The notes beneath the pieces are model-generated. The model searched no databases and had not been told where the DNA came from. It saw nothing but the letters and a program-made list of their open reading frames with translations. From Methylococcaceae bacterium (GTDB taxonomy: Bacteria; Pseudomonadota; Gammaproteobacteria; Methylococcales; Methylomonadaceae), in assembly GCA_947454605.1 (NCBI GenBank), contig CANGLL010000002.1, positions 1 to 44,131 on the forward strand: a DNA stretch of 44,131 nt. The letters run 5' to 3'. Of this stretch, positions 10,320 to 19,187 are shown piece by piece (the stretch's first letter is position 1; the number at the start of each line of letters is the position of its first letter). Made by a program: the position numbers and the translations under genes.

Positions 10320-11483
10320 ATGATGCATATTGGTAACACTATAAACGCTGTACAAACGTCTATTATTCCCGTTATTGGTGAATGGACACGAAACACTCCA
10401 GGCACATTATCATTGGGACAGGGTATGGTTTCATATCCACCACCATCTTCTGCGCTTAAATATATTCAAGATTTTGGGTTGTTACCTGAACATCACCTAT
10501 ATGGATCTCCTTTAGGATATGAGCCTTTGTTGCAATCGTTAGCAACAAAGTTAAATCATGAGAATGGCATTACCCTAAAATCTGGCAATCGTCTTATGGT
10601 AACAGCTGGATCTAATATGGCATTTTTAAATGTCCTTAGGGCTATTACGGATCCCAGTGATGAAATAATTTTGCCCTTGCCGTATTACTTCAATCATGAA
10701 ATGGCTATTCGAATGCTTAATTGTATTCCGGTGTCAGTTCCGACGGATTCTAATTATCAATTACAGTTGGAAGCATTGCGTGGGGCTATTACTAATAAAA
10801 CGCGTGCCATTGTTACGGTTTCACCTAACAATCCGACGGGTGCTGTTTATCCAGAAGTTGCATTAAGAGCGGTTAATCAGCTATGTAAAGAACATAATTT
10901 GTATCATATTAGTGATGAAGCCTATGAATATTTTACATATGGCTCTGTCAGGCATTTTTCCCCTGCTAGTATTGATGGTTCTGAATCACATACGATTTCA
11001 TTATTCTCGTTTTCTAAGGCTTATGGATTTGCTAGTTGGCGTGTTGGCTACTTGGTTTTTCCAGAGTCGCTTTTACCAGCATTATTAAAAGTTCAAGACA
11101 CTAATTTGATTTGTGCGCCTTTAATTACACAATATGCCGCAATGGGTGCCTTAGAAATTGGGCGTGTTTATTGCAGGAATCATGTTCAGCAATTGAATAA
11201 AATTCGTGAGCAATTTGAGATTCAAATAAATGCCTTAGATAAAGTCAAGGTTGTATCTACAGACGGTGCCTTTTATTTACTGTTAAAAGTCGATACTCAG
11301 TTAAATGATCTTGCTTTAGCAAAAAAGTTAATTAGTGATTATAAAGTTGCAGTGGTTCCGGGGAGTGCTTTTGGATTACACGAGGGTTGTTATCTTCGTG
11401 TTTCTTATGGCATGCTTGATGAAGATGCCTGTGTTATCGCGTTAGATCGTTTAATTTCTGGAATTAAATTGCTTAATTTGTAA
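10320..11483 (+). CDS. PLP-dependent aminotransferase class I/II
   Basis: 387 aa; TVSPNNPTGAVYP, ISDEAYEYFTYG, SLFSFSKAYGFASWRVGYLV. Confidence 0.92.
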   Translation: MMHIGNTINAVQTSIIPVIGEWTRNTPGTLSLGQGMVSYPPPSSALKYIQDFGLLPEHHLYGSPLGYEPLLQSLATKLNHENGITLKSGNRLMVTAGSNMAFLNVLRAITDPSDEIILPLPYYFNHEMAIRMLNCIPVSVPTDSNYQLQLEALRGAITNKTRAIVTVSPNNPTGAVYPEVALRAVNQLCKEHNLYHISDEAYEYFTYGSVRHFSPASIDGSESHTISLFSFSKAYGFASWRVGYLVFPESLLPALLKVQDTNLICAPLITQYAAMGALEIGRVYCRNHVQQLNKIREQFEIQINALDKVKVVSTDGAFYLLLKVDTQLNDLALAKKLISDYKVAVVPGSAFGLHEGCYLRVSYGMLDEDACVIALDRLISGIKLLNL

Positions 11484-11486
11484 AAT

Positions 11487-11519
11487 CGGTTAAAACTAAT
11501 ATTTGAGATAGTTTTACCG
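11487..11519 (+). terminator. Stem-loop after the aminotransferase gene
   Basis: CGG-T-TAAAACTA / ATATTTGAGA / TAGTTTTA-CCG hairpin just after stop; no strong T tract. Confidence 0.4.
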
Positions 11520-11664
11520 TATGAAACTGATTGAGTTGATGTTTTAGTGAGTTCAATTCAATTCAATCAACTCTACCTAATTTACCTCGATTAATAGCTT
11601 ATATAACACGTACTGTATAAACAAGATAGTTGTTTATCAAACTCTTGAATTGAATAGATATATT

Positions 11665-11772
11665 ATGAAAAAAGAATCATCTTCAAACGTTAAAACCATC
11701 CTGCTGATTATTGCTTTTATACTGATATGGATCGTTCTACAATCAGTTACGGGTGTCCCGATGAAGATGTAA
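11665..11772 (+). CDS. 35-aa predicted single-pass membrane protein
   Basis: MKKESSSNVKTILLIIAFILIWIVLQSVTGVPMKM*; below the track cutoff; hydrophobic core. Confidence 0.4.
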   Translation: MKKESSSNVKTILLIIAFILIWIVLQSVTGVPMKM

Positions 11773-11831
11773 TTATTAGGTTTGGGACTTACAAAGTGCT
11801 CATGAAATACTCCAACAACTTTAGGATAAAG

Positions 11832-12026
11832 ATGAAAAGTAATATCGGAAAAATTGATCGGATCATAAGATTAACAATTGCCGTATTTCTTTTAGTCTAT
11901 GCTTTGTGGCAAGGCAGTTACATTGCTTTTGGTTTTTCGATTTTTACCTTTTATGAAAGTTGGGCTGGGTGGTGTGCTTTGTATCAACTCATTGGAAAGA
12001 GTACTTGTCCTCTACCTAAGCAATAA
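11832..12026 (+). CDS. DUF2892 / YgaP-like inner-membrane protein
   Basis: MKSNIGKIDRIIRLTIAVFLLVYALWQGSY..FTFYESWAGWCALYQLIGKSTC; internal start preferred over track start 11727. Confidence 0.7.
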   Translation: MKSNIGKIDRIIRLTIAVFLLVYALWQGSYIAFGFSIFTFYESWAGWCALYQLIGKSTCPLPKQ

Positions 12027-12060
12027 ATTGATTTAAATTTGTTAGTCATACATCCGTCGA

Positions 12061-12990
12061 TTATCTGGGCAGACAAAGTTCCCATGTGGGCTTTAGGCGT
12101 GTAAAAATTTCTATAGCTTTAAGTTCGCTACTTAAGATTTTCCATCGTGCTAGATCAAACGCATTTCGATGCAAATACGCAACCCAATCTGCTAGTAACA
12201 CGGCGGCATAAATTTCAGCATCGATAGATTCGCAGATAGACAGGCCTGCACTGTGTAAGTACCCCGTCTCAATGGTTTTCTCATCATAACCCCAGCGATG
12301 CAGTGCTATCGCTGCTGTACCGGCATGTAATGTTGTATCTTCAGGTAGACTTAATTCTGCAGCCGAAGCAATAGGATCGAGTGTTGTCGGTAACTCAGAG
12401 AATTTAACTTGGCTAAACAAGGCTTGGATGTGTTCGGCGAGTTCTGGTGTATTGGCCGCATGCCAGAAATTAAAGACCACGGTTTGTCGGGGTTGGGTAA
12501 CCTCGGTAACGCCATGGTAGGAATCTACGTGCAGTGTAAAACCAAAGGCTTTGTTGTATTCAGGATTAACACTAAAAACTACGTCACTCTCCGGCGATGA
12601 GAATAACTCAAGGACACCGCCATGTGCGGCTTGCCATTCCTTATTAAGTTGCACAACCAGTCGAGCAATCTCATAGCCCAATAACGGTCGGTCGCTGTGT
12701 ATACCAATCACCTGTCCTGGGAGCATGCGTTGCGCCGTGACTAAAACACGATTCACCAGTGGCAAACCTGTAATCTCCTTCATTCTGTCTAGCACTTCCG
12801 TCTGAAGCGCTGTTGGGACATTTTCACTCACGTCTCGGAGAGAACACCTATAAAAAGCACCGTCTCGATGCTGCCACTCACCGTCTTGTAAAAATAAAGA
12901 ATCCAGTACAGCACACTGATCCTCAGAAAATGCAGCATCTACATAAAAAAAGGGGAACGGATTATTGTGGTGGTTGGGCTGCGAGAGCAA
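12061..12990 (-). CDS. 2OG-Fe(II) oxygenase-like protein with extra C-terminal domain
   Basis: 309 aa; IGIHSDRPLLGYEIARLVVQLNKEW (HxD), HVDSYHGVTEVTQPRQTVVFNFWH (distal His and Arg). Confidence 0.7.
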   Translation of the reverse strand: MLSQPNHHNNPFPFFYVDAAFSEDQCAVLDSLFLQDGEWQHRDGAFYRCSLRDVSENVPTALQTEVLDRMKEITGLPLVNRVLVTAQRMLPGQVIGIHSDRPLLGYEIARLVVQLNKEWQAAHGGVLELFSSPESDVVFSVNPEYNKAFGFTLHVDSYHGVTEVTQPRQTVVFNFWHAANTPELAEHIQALFSQVKFSELPTTLDPIASAAELSLPEDTTLHAGTAAIALHRWGYDEKTIETGYLHSAGLSICESIDAEIYAAVLLADWVAYLHRNAFDLARWKILSSELKAIEIFTRLKPTWELCLPR

Positions 12991-13129
12991 TGGTTAAACT
13001 CCTAATGTAGATGATGTGCGTATGTTCTTTTGAATGGTTGTAAGCCAATGGCGCACATCAGTTAGTTTATCAACATTTTATCCGTAGACAGTATTCCAGT
13101 GCTATAAAGATTACGAATGTTGCTAACAA

Positions 13130-13310
13130 TTATTTCTTAGCATCACGACGATTTCGATAATCTTTTACGCTTTGAGCAGATATCCATAAAACGCCATTTT
13201 CTTTGATGAGTGATCGTGTTTTTAGGCATTTGAGTTACTTTGTTTAGCGCTTGAGATTTATAGGTGGTAGTATAAGAAAAGTGTTTGATATCTATAGCTA
13301 AATTTGACAT
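13130..13310 (-). other. Small ORF pair, possibly one frameshifted small gene
   Basis: ATG at 13310 with upstream AGGA gives MSNLAIDIKHFSYTTTYKSQALNKVTQMPKNT...; the adjacent frame from about 13225 gives ..CLKTRSLIKENGVLWISAQSVKDYRNRRDAKK* ending at 13130. Confidence 0.35.
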
Positions 13311-13595
13311 GGTCATTCCTCTGGAGTCATTACAACCAGAAACAATTCCCGGTTGTTGAAGCATACTCTAATGATTGGTGACGACAGATTATGACGCTTA
13401 ATAAAATAGTTTTATGAATATCGCGTTCATTTCTCTAATCATTCAAGATCAGGATAATTATTATTTAAACAATATTCTAAATACTTTGTAACATGAACAC
13501 TAAAGCACACGGTATAGTGTGTATGTGTGTTTGTATAGAAATTATGCTTGCCAATGAAAAAAGTTAAGATAATCTGTTGAAATGATAGTGATTAA

Positions 13596-14243
13596 ATGGG
13601 ATTTAAGATGAATAGTAATCAAAAAAATATACTGGTTTGGGATAATTTAGTTCGTATTTTTCATTGGTCTTTGGTGTCGAGTTTTATAACGGCGTATTTA
13701 ACCAGTGAGGAAGATAATCCATTACATATTTATGCCGGTTACACCGTATTAGGTTTGATTATTTTTAGAGTTGTTTGGGGATTTATAGGGACTCGATATG
13801 CACGGTTTGATAGTTTTTTGGCTTCACCGACAGCCGTTATTATTTATGTAAAAAGCCTTTTCAGTAAAAAGCCTAAGCATTATGTGGGCCATAACCCCGT
13901 GGGTGGTTGGATGGTACTGGCGATGCTAATCATGTTATTTATGGTTACCTTTAGTGGTCTTAAGCTCTACGCAATTGAGGAAGGAGAGGGGCCTTTAGCA
14001 ATTCAAATGCGGTCTATTAATCCAATTGCAACAGTCTATGCGTCAGACGATCCAGAACAATATTTAATAGTAGAGAAAGACGAAGTGGCTGAAGATTACT
14101 GGAAAGAGTTCCATGAGCTATCTACCGATCTGATGTTGATTTTGATTGGTTTACATATCGCAGGGGTTGTTATTTCAAGTAAGGCTCATAAAGAAAATTT
14201 AGTTAAAGCTATGCTCACGGGCAAAAAGACTATCAATAAGTAA
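13596..14243 (+). CDS. Cytochrome b561-family membrane protein
   Basis: 215 aa; VWDNLVRIFHWSLVSSF, HIYAGYTVLGLIIFRVVWGFIG, HNPVGGWMVLAML, LIGLHIAGVVISS; likely start 13608. Confidence 0.9.
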   Translation: MGFKMNSNQKNILVWDNLVRIFHWSLVSSFITAYLTSEEDNPLHIYAGYTVLGLIIFRVVWGFIGTRYARFDSFLASPTAVIIYVKSLFSKKPKHYVGHNPVGGWMVLAMLIMLFMVTFSGLKLYAIEEGEGPLAIQMRSINPIATVYASDDPEQYLIVEKDEVAEDYWKEFHELSTDLMLILIGLHIAGVVISSKAHKENLVKAMLTGKKTINK

Positions 14244-14267
14244 ATTATGAGATCTTGACTGATTCGA

Positions 14268-15035
14268 ATGCATTTTTTTAAGCGTATCCGTACACGCTAT
14301 ATTTTACATCGCTATCCTATTAATCATGCGTTATGGGCAAAGGTCTGTGACAGTCTGATCATTTTGCGGGGGATGACAGCGGTTGAAAAAGCACATCTAC
14401 GTGAGCTAACAACGCTATTTTTACACCAAAAGAAGTTTGTTGGCGTTCAAGATTTTCAACTCACCGACTTTATGTGCGTTGTTATTGGAATTCAAGCCTG
14501 CTTACCTGTCCTTAAGTTGGGATTAAATTGTTTATCAGGTTGGGTAGAAGTGATCGTTTACCCGGATGCCTTTAGCGTGAGTAGAAACGTAGTTGATGCT
14601 TCGGGTGTTGTGCATCATCAAGAAAGCATACTTATGGGTGAGTCTTGGGCAAGGGGGCCTTTGATATTATCTTGGCATGATGTCGAAAAAGACATGTTAG
14701 GCCATCACATCGGATCTAACGTTGTGATTCATGAAATCGCACATAAGTTAGATAGGCTTAATGGCTCTGCTAATGGTTTTCCGCCTTTACATACTGATAT
14801 GGTCATAAAAGACTGGTCTACGTCTTTAAGCATCGCTTATGAGAATTTATCTAGCCGTATAAATCACCATCACGCCGGCTGCATTAATGCTTATGCTGCG
14901 ACAAATCCAGCTGAATTTTTTGCTGTGATTAGCGAGTATTTCTTTTGTGCACCTGCCGTTCTAAATATTCATTTCCCCGACATTTATAAACAATTATGCC
15001 TGTATTATCGGCAAGATACTTTGTCGAGGCGTTAG
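14268..15035 (+). CDS. mtfA: M90-family zinc peptidase MtfA
   Basis: 255 aa; VVIHEIAHKLDRLNGSANG (HExxH-type) and downstream NPAEFFAVISEYFF. Confidence 0.9.
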   Translation: MHFFKRIRTRYILHRYPINHALWAKVCDSLIILRGMTAVEKAHLRELTTLFLHQKKFVGVQDFQLTDFMCVVIGIQACLPVLKLGLNCLSGWVEVIVYPDAFSVSRNVVDASGVVHHQESILMGESWARGPLILSWHDVEKDMLGHHIGSNVVIHEIAHKLDRLNGSANGFPPLHTDMVIKDWSTSLSIAYENLSSRINHHHAGCINAYAATNPAEFFAVISEYFFCAPAVLNIHFPDIYKQLCLYYRQDTLSRR

Positions 15036-15084
15036 AGTAAATAGGGACGAATTGACATTTAAAATTGACAAGGTAGTGCATGTA

Positions 15085-15103
15085 AATGTTATATTATAAC
15101 ATT
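15085..15103. promoter_or_regulatory. Zur box (perfect 19-bp palindrome)
   Basis: AATGTTATA-T-TATAACATT, matching the known Zur consensus core GAAATGTTATANTATAACATTTC. Confidence 0.88.
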
Positions 15104-15133
15104 GCAAACTTGTGATGCGGTCACTTTCAAGAT

Positions 15134-15637
15134 ATGTACACTAAAGCTGAAAATAACCAAATTTCTGTAAACAGTTTAATTCATGACCATAAAAAGTGTG
15201 TTACTGAGGCTTTAAGTATCGCAGAACGCTTATGTAGTTTGCGCGGTGTACAACTAACGACTATTCGTTATCAAGTGTTAGAGTTGATTTGGAGTAGTCA
15301 TAAAGCAGTTAAGGCTTATGAGTTATTAGATCTTATTAAACCATTACAAAATGCAGCTAAACCCCCTACTATTTATCGCGCATTAGATTTTTTACTTGAG
15401 CAGGGTTTAATTCATAGAATAGAAAGTCTTAATGCCTTTATCGGTTGTAATTGTTCTGGGCATCAGCATGAATTATTGTTATTAATCTGTAAGCAATGTT
15501 ATGAAGTTGAAGAACGTCCGGCTTTAAAGGTGATGTCTGCTTTAACGGAAGAGTTTTCGGATGCAAATTTTGTGACGCATAGCCAAGCAATCGAAGCACA
15601 CGGTCTTTGTGCTAAATGCAATGAACTAAAGAGTTGA
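15134..15637 (+). CDS. zur: Fur-family zinc uptake regulator Zur
   Basis: 167 aa; TTIRYQVLELIWSSHKAVKAYELLDLI, KPPTIYRALDFLLEQGLIHRIES, LLICKQC..HGLCAKC. Confidence 0.88.
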   Translation: MYTKAENNQISVNSLIHDHKKCVTEALSIAERLCSLRGVQLTTIRYQVLELIWSSHKAVKAYELLDLIKPLQNAAKPPTIYRALDFLLEQGLIHRIESLNAFIGCNCSGHQHELLLLICKQCYEVEERPALKVMSALTEEFSDANFVTHSQAIEAHGLCAKCNELKS

Positions 15638-15680
15638 TAGTCTGCTTTGTTTTATGGACTTAAATTCATTCCTTAAATTG

Positions 15681-15696
15681 TAATGTTATAACATTA
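15681..15696. promoter_or_regulatory. Compact Zur-like palindrome
   Basis: TAATGTTA|TAACATTA; same half-sites as the Zur box but with the centre shortened by 5 bp; upstream of the TonB receptor. Confidence 0.6.
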
Positions 15697-15737
15697 TGTA
15701 TGGGCTTTTATTGAGCGCTACGGTTAAAAAAGAAAAG

Positions 15738-17837
15738 ATGTTTTTTAAATATAAATATTATCAAAGCTTATTAATAATCTTAATAATGCCGCTTGCGACA
15801 GCGGCTGAGCCAGAGATTCAAGAGCTAGAAGAAATAACCGTAACGGCACCGGCAGGTCAAAATGACTCCGAATGGGTTACCCCTGTTATCGTATTAAGTG
15901 ATGAGGAGTTGCGTATAAAAATGGCTCATAGCATTGGTGAGACATTAAAACAAGAGCTCGGTATCACCAGCCAATCCTTTGGCCCAGGTGTTGGGACACC
16001 TGTTATTCGTGGTCAAAGTGGTGCACGTGTCAAAGTATTAAACAGTGGCATGAGCAATGGAGATCTCTCTCAATTAAGTCCTGATCATGCTAGTAGTAGT
16101 GAACCGATTATGGCCGAGCGCATTGAGATATTGCGTGGACCTGCTACCTTACTTTATGGCAGCGGAGCTATGGGTGGCGTAGTAAATGTTTTAGATAATC
16201 GTATTCCATCTGAGCAAATGAAGCGACCGTTTACTGGAGCTTTTGAGCAACGTTATGATACTGCGGTAGCCGAAACGAGTACTGCTTTAAAAGCAGAAGG
16301 GGGGCAAGATCACATGGCCTATCATTTAGATGGCTTATTTAGAGATCGTAATAATATGATGATTGGTGGGCAAGCGATTGATGTGTCGGCTGCCGAGTCA
16401 CTCGATCCAACACTCAAAGTTATTCAAAATAGCCAAGGTTCTGTTCCAAACACTAATGCGCAAACAATGAATGGTTCCGCGGGGTTGTCGTGGGTAGCTG
16501 ATCCCGGTTTTGCAGGCGTGGCGATTAATCAATTACACAATAATTACGGTATAGCACCTGATGGAAGCGGTGGCGCAAATACTCGTATCGATATTCAACA
16601 AAGTAAATATGATTTTAAAAGTGAAGTTAAACAGCTATTTAGTTTAGTGGATGTTTTAAAAAGTGGGTTTGCTTATACCGATTATAATCATGTTGAACTA
16701 GATGGTGGTGTGCCGGGTACTGTGTTTACTAATAAAACCTTTGAAGGTCGTTTGGAGCTTAATCATAAGCCCTGGGGCGATCTTAACGGTACGATGGGAT
16801 TACAAGGCTCTACAAGTAATTTCACCGCTATGGATTTTCAAGGTAATCAAACCATTGTGCCCAATTCTTTAATTAACAGTTATAGCGTCTTTGGCTTTGA
16901 ATCCTTACAAAAAGACGTTTTGACTTATCAAGTAAGTGCTAGAGTCGAAGCGAACACCATCGATCCTCAAGCCGGTTCAAATTATATTTCACCGAATGGC
17001 TTGCCTATCAATAGTAGCTATCAATATTTACCCGTCAGCGCATCCGCTTCAGCGTTGTGGGATATAGATGCACATGACGGCTTATCTTTGGCTTTAACAC
17101 GCTCACAACGTGCGCCTCAAGTACAAGAGTTGTTGTCACATGGTTTTCATGATGCCACACGGAGCTTTGAATTGGGCGATCCTAATTTGCATATGGAAAC
17201 GTCTTACAATTTAGATTTGGCTTATAAATTTAAGTCTGATTGGGTGCGTATTGAACTTAATTTATTTAATAATTGGGCTAACAGCTATATTTATCAACGT
17301 CGAACAGGGCAGTTTGTTAAACAAGATCCTATAACAGGGATGGCTGATGTTTGTCCTGCAAATATTGCTTGTACAGCTGTGGTACAAAGCCAGCAGGCTG
17401 ATGCCTTATTTAGAGGCTATGAAAATAAATGGGTGTTTCCGGTCATGGAAAATAACCTGGGTATACTTGATTTAACGTTGTTTAGTGATTACACCCGAGG
17501 AACTTTTTTGAATGGGGGAGATGTGCCCCGTATGCCCCCATTGAGATTTGGTTTTCAGTGGGATTATTTATACAAAGAATGGTCAGCTAATGTGCGTTTC
17601 ACGCGTGCAGAAGCACAGCAAAATCCTGGGCTGAATGATACAACTACTGCGGGTTATTATTTGTTATCTCTAGGGTCTCAATATGAGATCAAGGATTTTC
17701 ATGGCAGCAAAATTATGCTTTTTACCAAAGCCAATAATTTACTCAATGAAAATATTCGTAATTCAGTTTCTTATTTGCGTAACTTTGCACCCGAACCTGG
17801 ACGAGGGGTAGAGGTCGGATTTAGGGTGAGTTATTAG
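15738..17837 (+). CDS. TonB-dependent receptor, ZnuD-like (zinc)
   Basis: Plug (TPVIRGQSGARVKVLNSGMSNGDLSQLSPDHA, RIEILRGPATLLYGSGAMGGVVNVLDNRIP) and barrel ending ..GVEVGFRVSY; start moved from track 15696 because that ATG overlaps the palindrome. Confidence 0.88.
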   Translation: MFFKYKYYQSLLIILIMPLATAAEPEIQELEEITVTAPAGQNDSEWVTPVIVLSDEELRIKMAHSIGETLKQELGITSQSFGPGVGTPVIRGQSGARVKVLNSGMSNGDLSQLSPDHASSSEPIMAERIEILRGPATLLYGSGAMGGVVNVLDNRIPSEQMKRPFTGAFEQRYDTAVAETSTALKAEGGQDHMAYHLDGLFRDRNNMMIGGQAIDVSAAESLDPTLKVIQNSQGSVPNTNAQTMNGSAGLSWVADPGFAGVAINQLHNNYGIAPDGSGGANTRIDIQQSKYDFKSEVKQLFSLVDVLKSGFAYTDYNHVELDGGVPGTVFTNKTFEGRLELNHKPWGDLNGTMGLQGSTSNFTAMDFQGNQTIVPNSLINSYSVFGFESLQKDVLTYQVSARVEANTIDPQAGSNYISPNGLPINSSYQYLPVSASASALWDIDAHDGLSLALTRSQRAPQVQELLSHGFHDATRSFELGDPNLHMETSYNLDLAYKFKSDWVRIELNLFNNWANSYIYQRRTGQFVKQDPITGMADVCPANIACTAVVQSQQADALFRGYENKWVFPVMENNLGILDLTLFSDYTRGTFLNGGDVPRMPPLRFGFQWDYLYKEWSANVRFTRAEAQQNPGLNDTTTAGYYLLSLGSQYEIKDFHGSKIMLFTKANNLLNENIRNSVSYLRNFAPEPGRGVEVGFRVSY

Positions 17838-18027
17838 TAGAGGATTTGAAATGGTTTTTAGTAATATGATTAAAGCTTAGAATTTTTATAGCAAACTAGT
17901 CGTTAAGTTGTGTCTTTCATATATTTGACATACAATCCAAGGATAATCTGGAATCAATTGATTAGAGGCATTTGATGTAATTATAATTATGTCACTGATT
18001 TTTAAATTAATTTAATTTGGTAGTTTC

Positions 18028-18924
18028 ATGAAAAAATATTGTTCTATATCTGCTGTTATAGTTGCTTGTATTGGGTTATTGTCAATTGGAATGCATGATG
18101 CAGAAGCTAAACGTTTTGGAGGCGGAAGCTCATTTGGTAGTCGACCATCACATAGTTCTGCTTTTTCAGGTTCCTCAGCACCTGCATCAGTGAGTCGTTC
18201 TGCAAGTCAACAACAGAACGCGGCGCAAAATCAAATGGCTAGACAGAATGTTTCTCAGCGCGGTGGTTTAATGGGTATGTTGGGTGGTTTAGCGATTGGT
18301 GGATTATTAGGTTCGCTACTTTTTGGGGGTGCGTTTGAAAACATTAATTTTATGGATATAGCTATGTTGGTTATGGCTTTTTTAATGTTTAGATACCTCG
18401 CTTCTAAAATTAAAACAGCTCAACCACAGGCCTATCAGCGCACTTCTGATAATAGTCACTCTAGAAGTATGGAGACTAATTCAGCCGGTTTTAATACGGA
18501 CTATTTATTTAATAAGCAGGGGGGGGCAACGGTCAATCAAAATAACCTACCTGTGGGGTTTGATACTAATGGTTTCTTAAGAGGGGCAACTATTGCCTAC
18601 ACCACACTACAAAAAGCATGGGAAGCTAGAGACTTATATGAAATAAGAGGGCTAACGACGGATAAGGTTTTTGCTGAGATTCAAACACAGCTTAAAGCGT
18701 CAGATACAGATAATCAAACTGAGATTTTAAATGTTGATGCTAAGTTATTAGAAGTGCGTGACATAGGGTCTGAGCTATCAGCGGTCGTATTGTTTGAAGC
18801 GGTTATGCGTGAAGAAATCAATGGGGCAACAGAACACATTAGAGAGGTTTGGCATTTTGTTAAGCCTAAGGCAAGTTCACAAACTAAATGGTTGCTGGAT
18901 GGTATCCAACAATGTTCAGATTGA
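18028..18924 (+). CDS. Tim44-like domain protein
   Basis: 298 aa; signal/GGGSSFGSRPS linker, TM segment and C-terminal Tim44-like domain. Confidence 0.82.
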   Translation: MKKYCSISAVIVACIGLLSIGMHDAEAKRFGGGSSFGSRPSHSSAFSGSSAPASVSRSASQQQNAAQNQMARQNVSQRGGLMGMLGGLAIGGLLGSLLFGGAFENINFMDIAMLVMAFLMFRYLASKIKTAQPQAYQRTSDNSHSRSMETNSAGFNTDYLFNKQGGATVNQNNLPVGFDTNGFLRGATIAYTTLQKAWEARDLYEIRGLTTDKVFAEIQTQLKASDTDNQTEILNVDAKLLEVRDIGSELSAVVLFEAVMREEINGATEHIREVWHFVKPKASSQTKWLLDGIQQCSD

Positions 18925-19008
18925 ACTAAGTCAGTTATATCGATTATAAAAAAATAATGTGTTTTGAGTGGATCGGTTGAGAGTTTAATTTCTCACAACA
19001 CATCTCTT

Positions 19009-19048
19009 TAAAAGGAGGTTTTACATGAAAATGTAGGGCCTTTTTTTA
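19009..19048 (+). terminator. Rho-independent terminator, copy 2 of recurring family
   Basis: AAAAGGAGGTTTTACATGAAAATGTAGGGCCTTTTTTT: stem with GAAA loop and T tract. Confidence 0.7.
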
Positions 19049-19124
19049 TATCAAACAAAAGAGTCAATTAACTATTTACTCTTATAGCAAGGTAAGCAAT
19101 AATGCGACAGTCTTAAATTTAAAT

Positions 19125-19143
19125 AATAATGATTTGCATTTGC
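19125..19143. promoter_or_regulatory. Candidate Fur box
   Basis: AATAATGATTTGCATTTGC matches GATAATGATAATCATTATC at 13 of 19 positions by eye; 45 bp upstream of the porin ORF. Confidence 0.5.
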
Positions 19144-19187
19144 ATATTTATGAAGCTAGAATTTCTTAACTGAAAAATAGTTGAGAT

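Noticed and set aside
12061-13364. RiPP (cyclophane-type) cluster: 2OG-Fe(II) oxygenase plus short upstream ORF as precursor
   Set aside because: No radical SAM enzyme, transporter or maturation gene nearby, and the short ORF lacks a recognisable core repeat.
17952-17963. 12-bp palindrome AATCAATTGATT before the Tim44-like gene
   Set aside because: Short and AT-rich; easily arises by chance in this base composition.
19015-19035. Shine-Dalgarno plus ATGAAAATGTAG mini-ORF as a leader peptide gene
   Set aside because: It lies within a terminator stem and encodes only MKM; more likely a consequence of the hairpin sequence.
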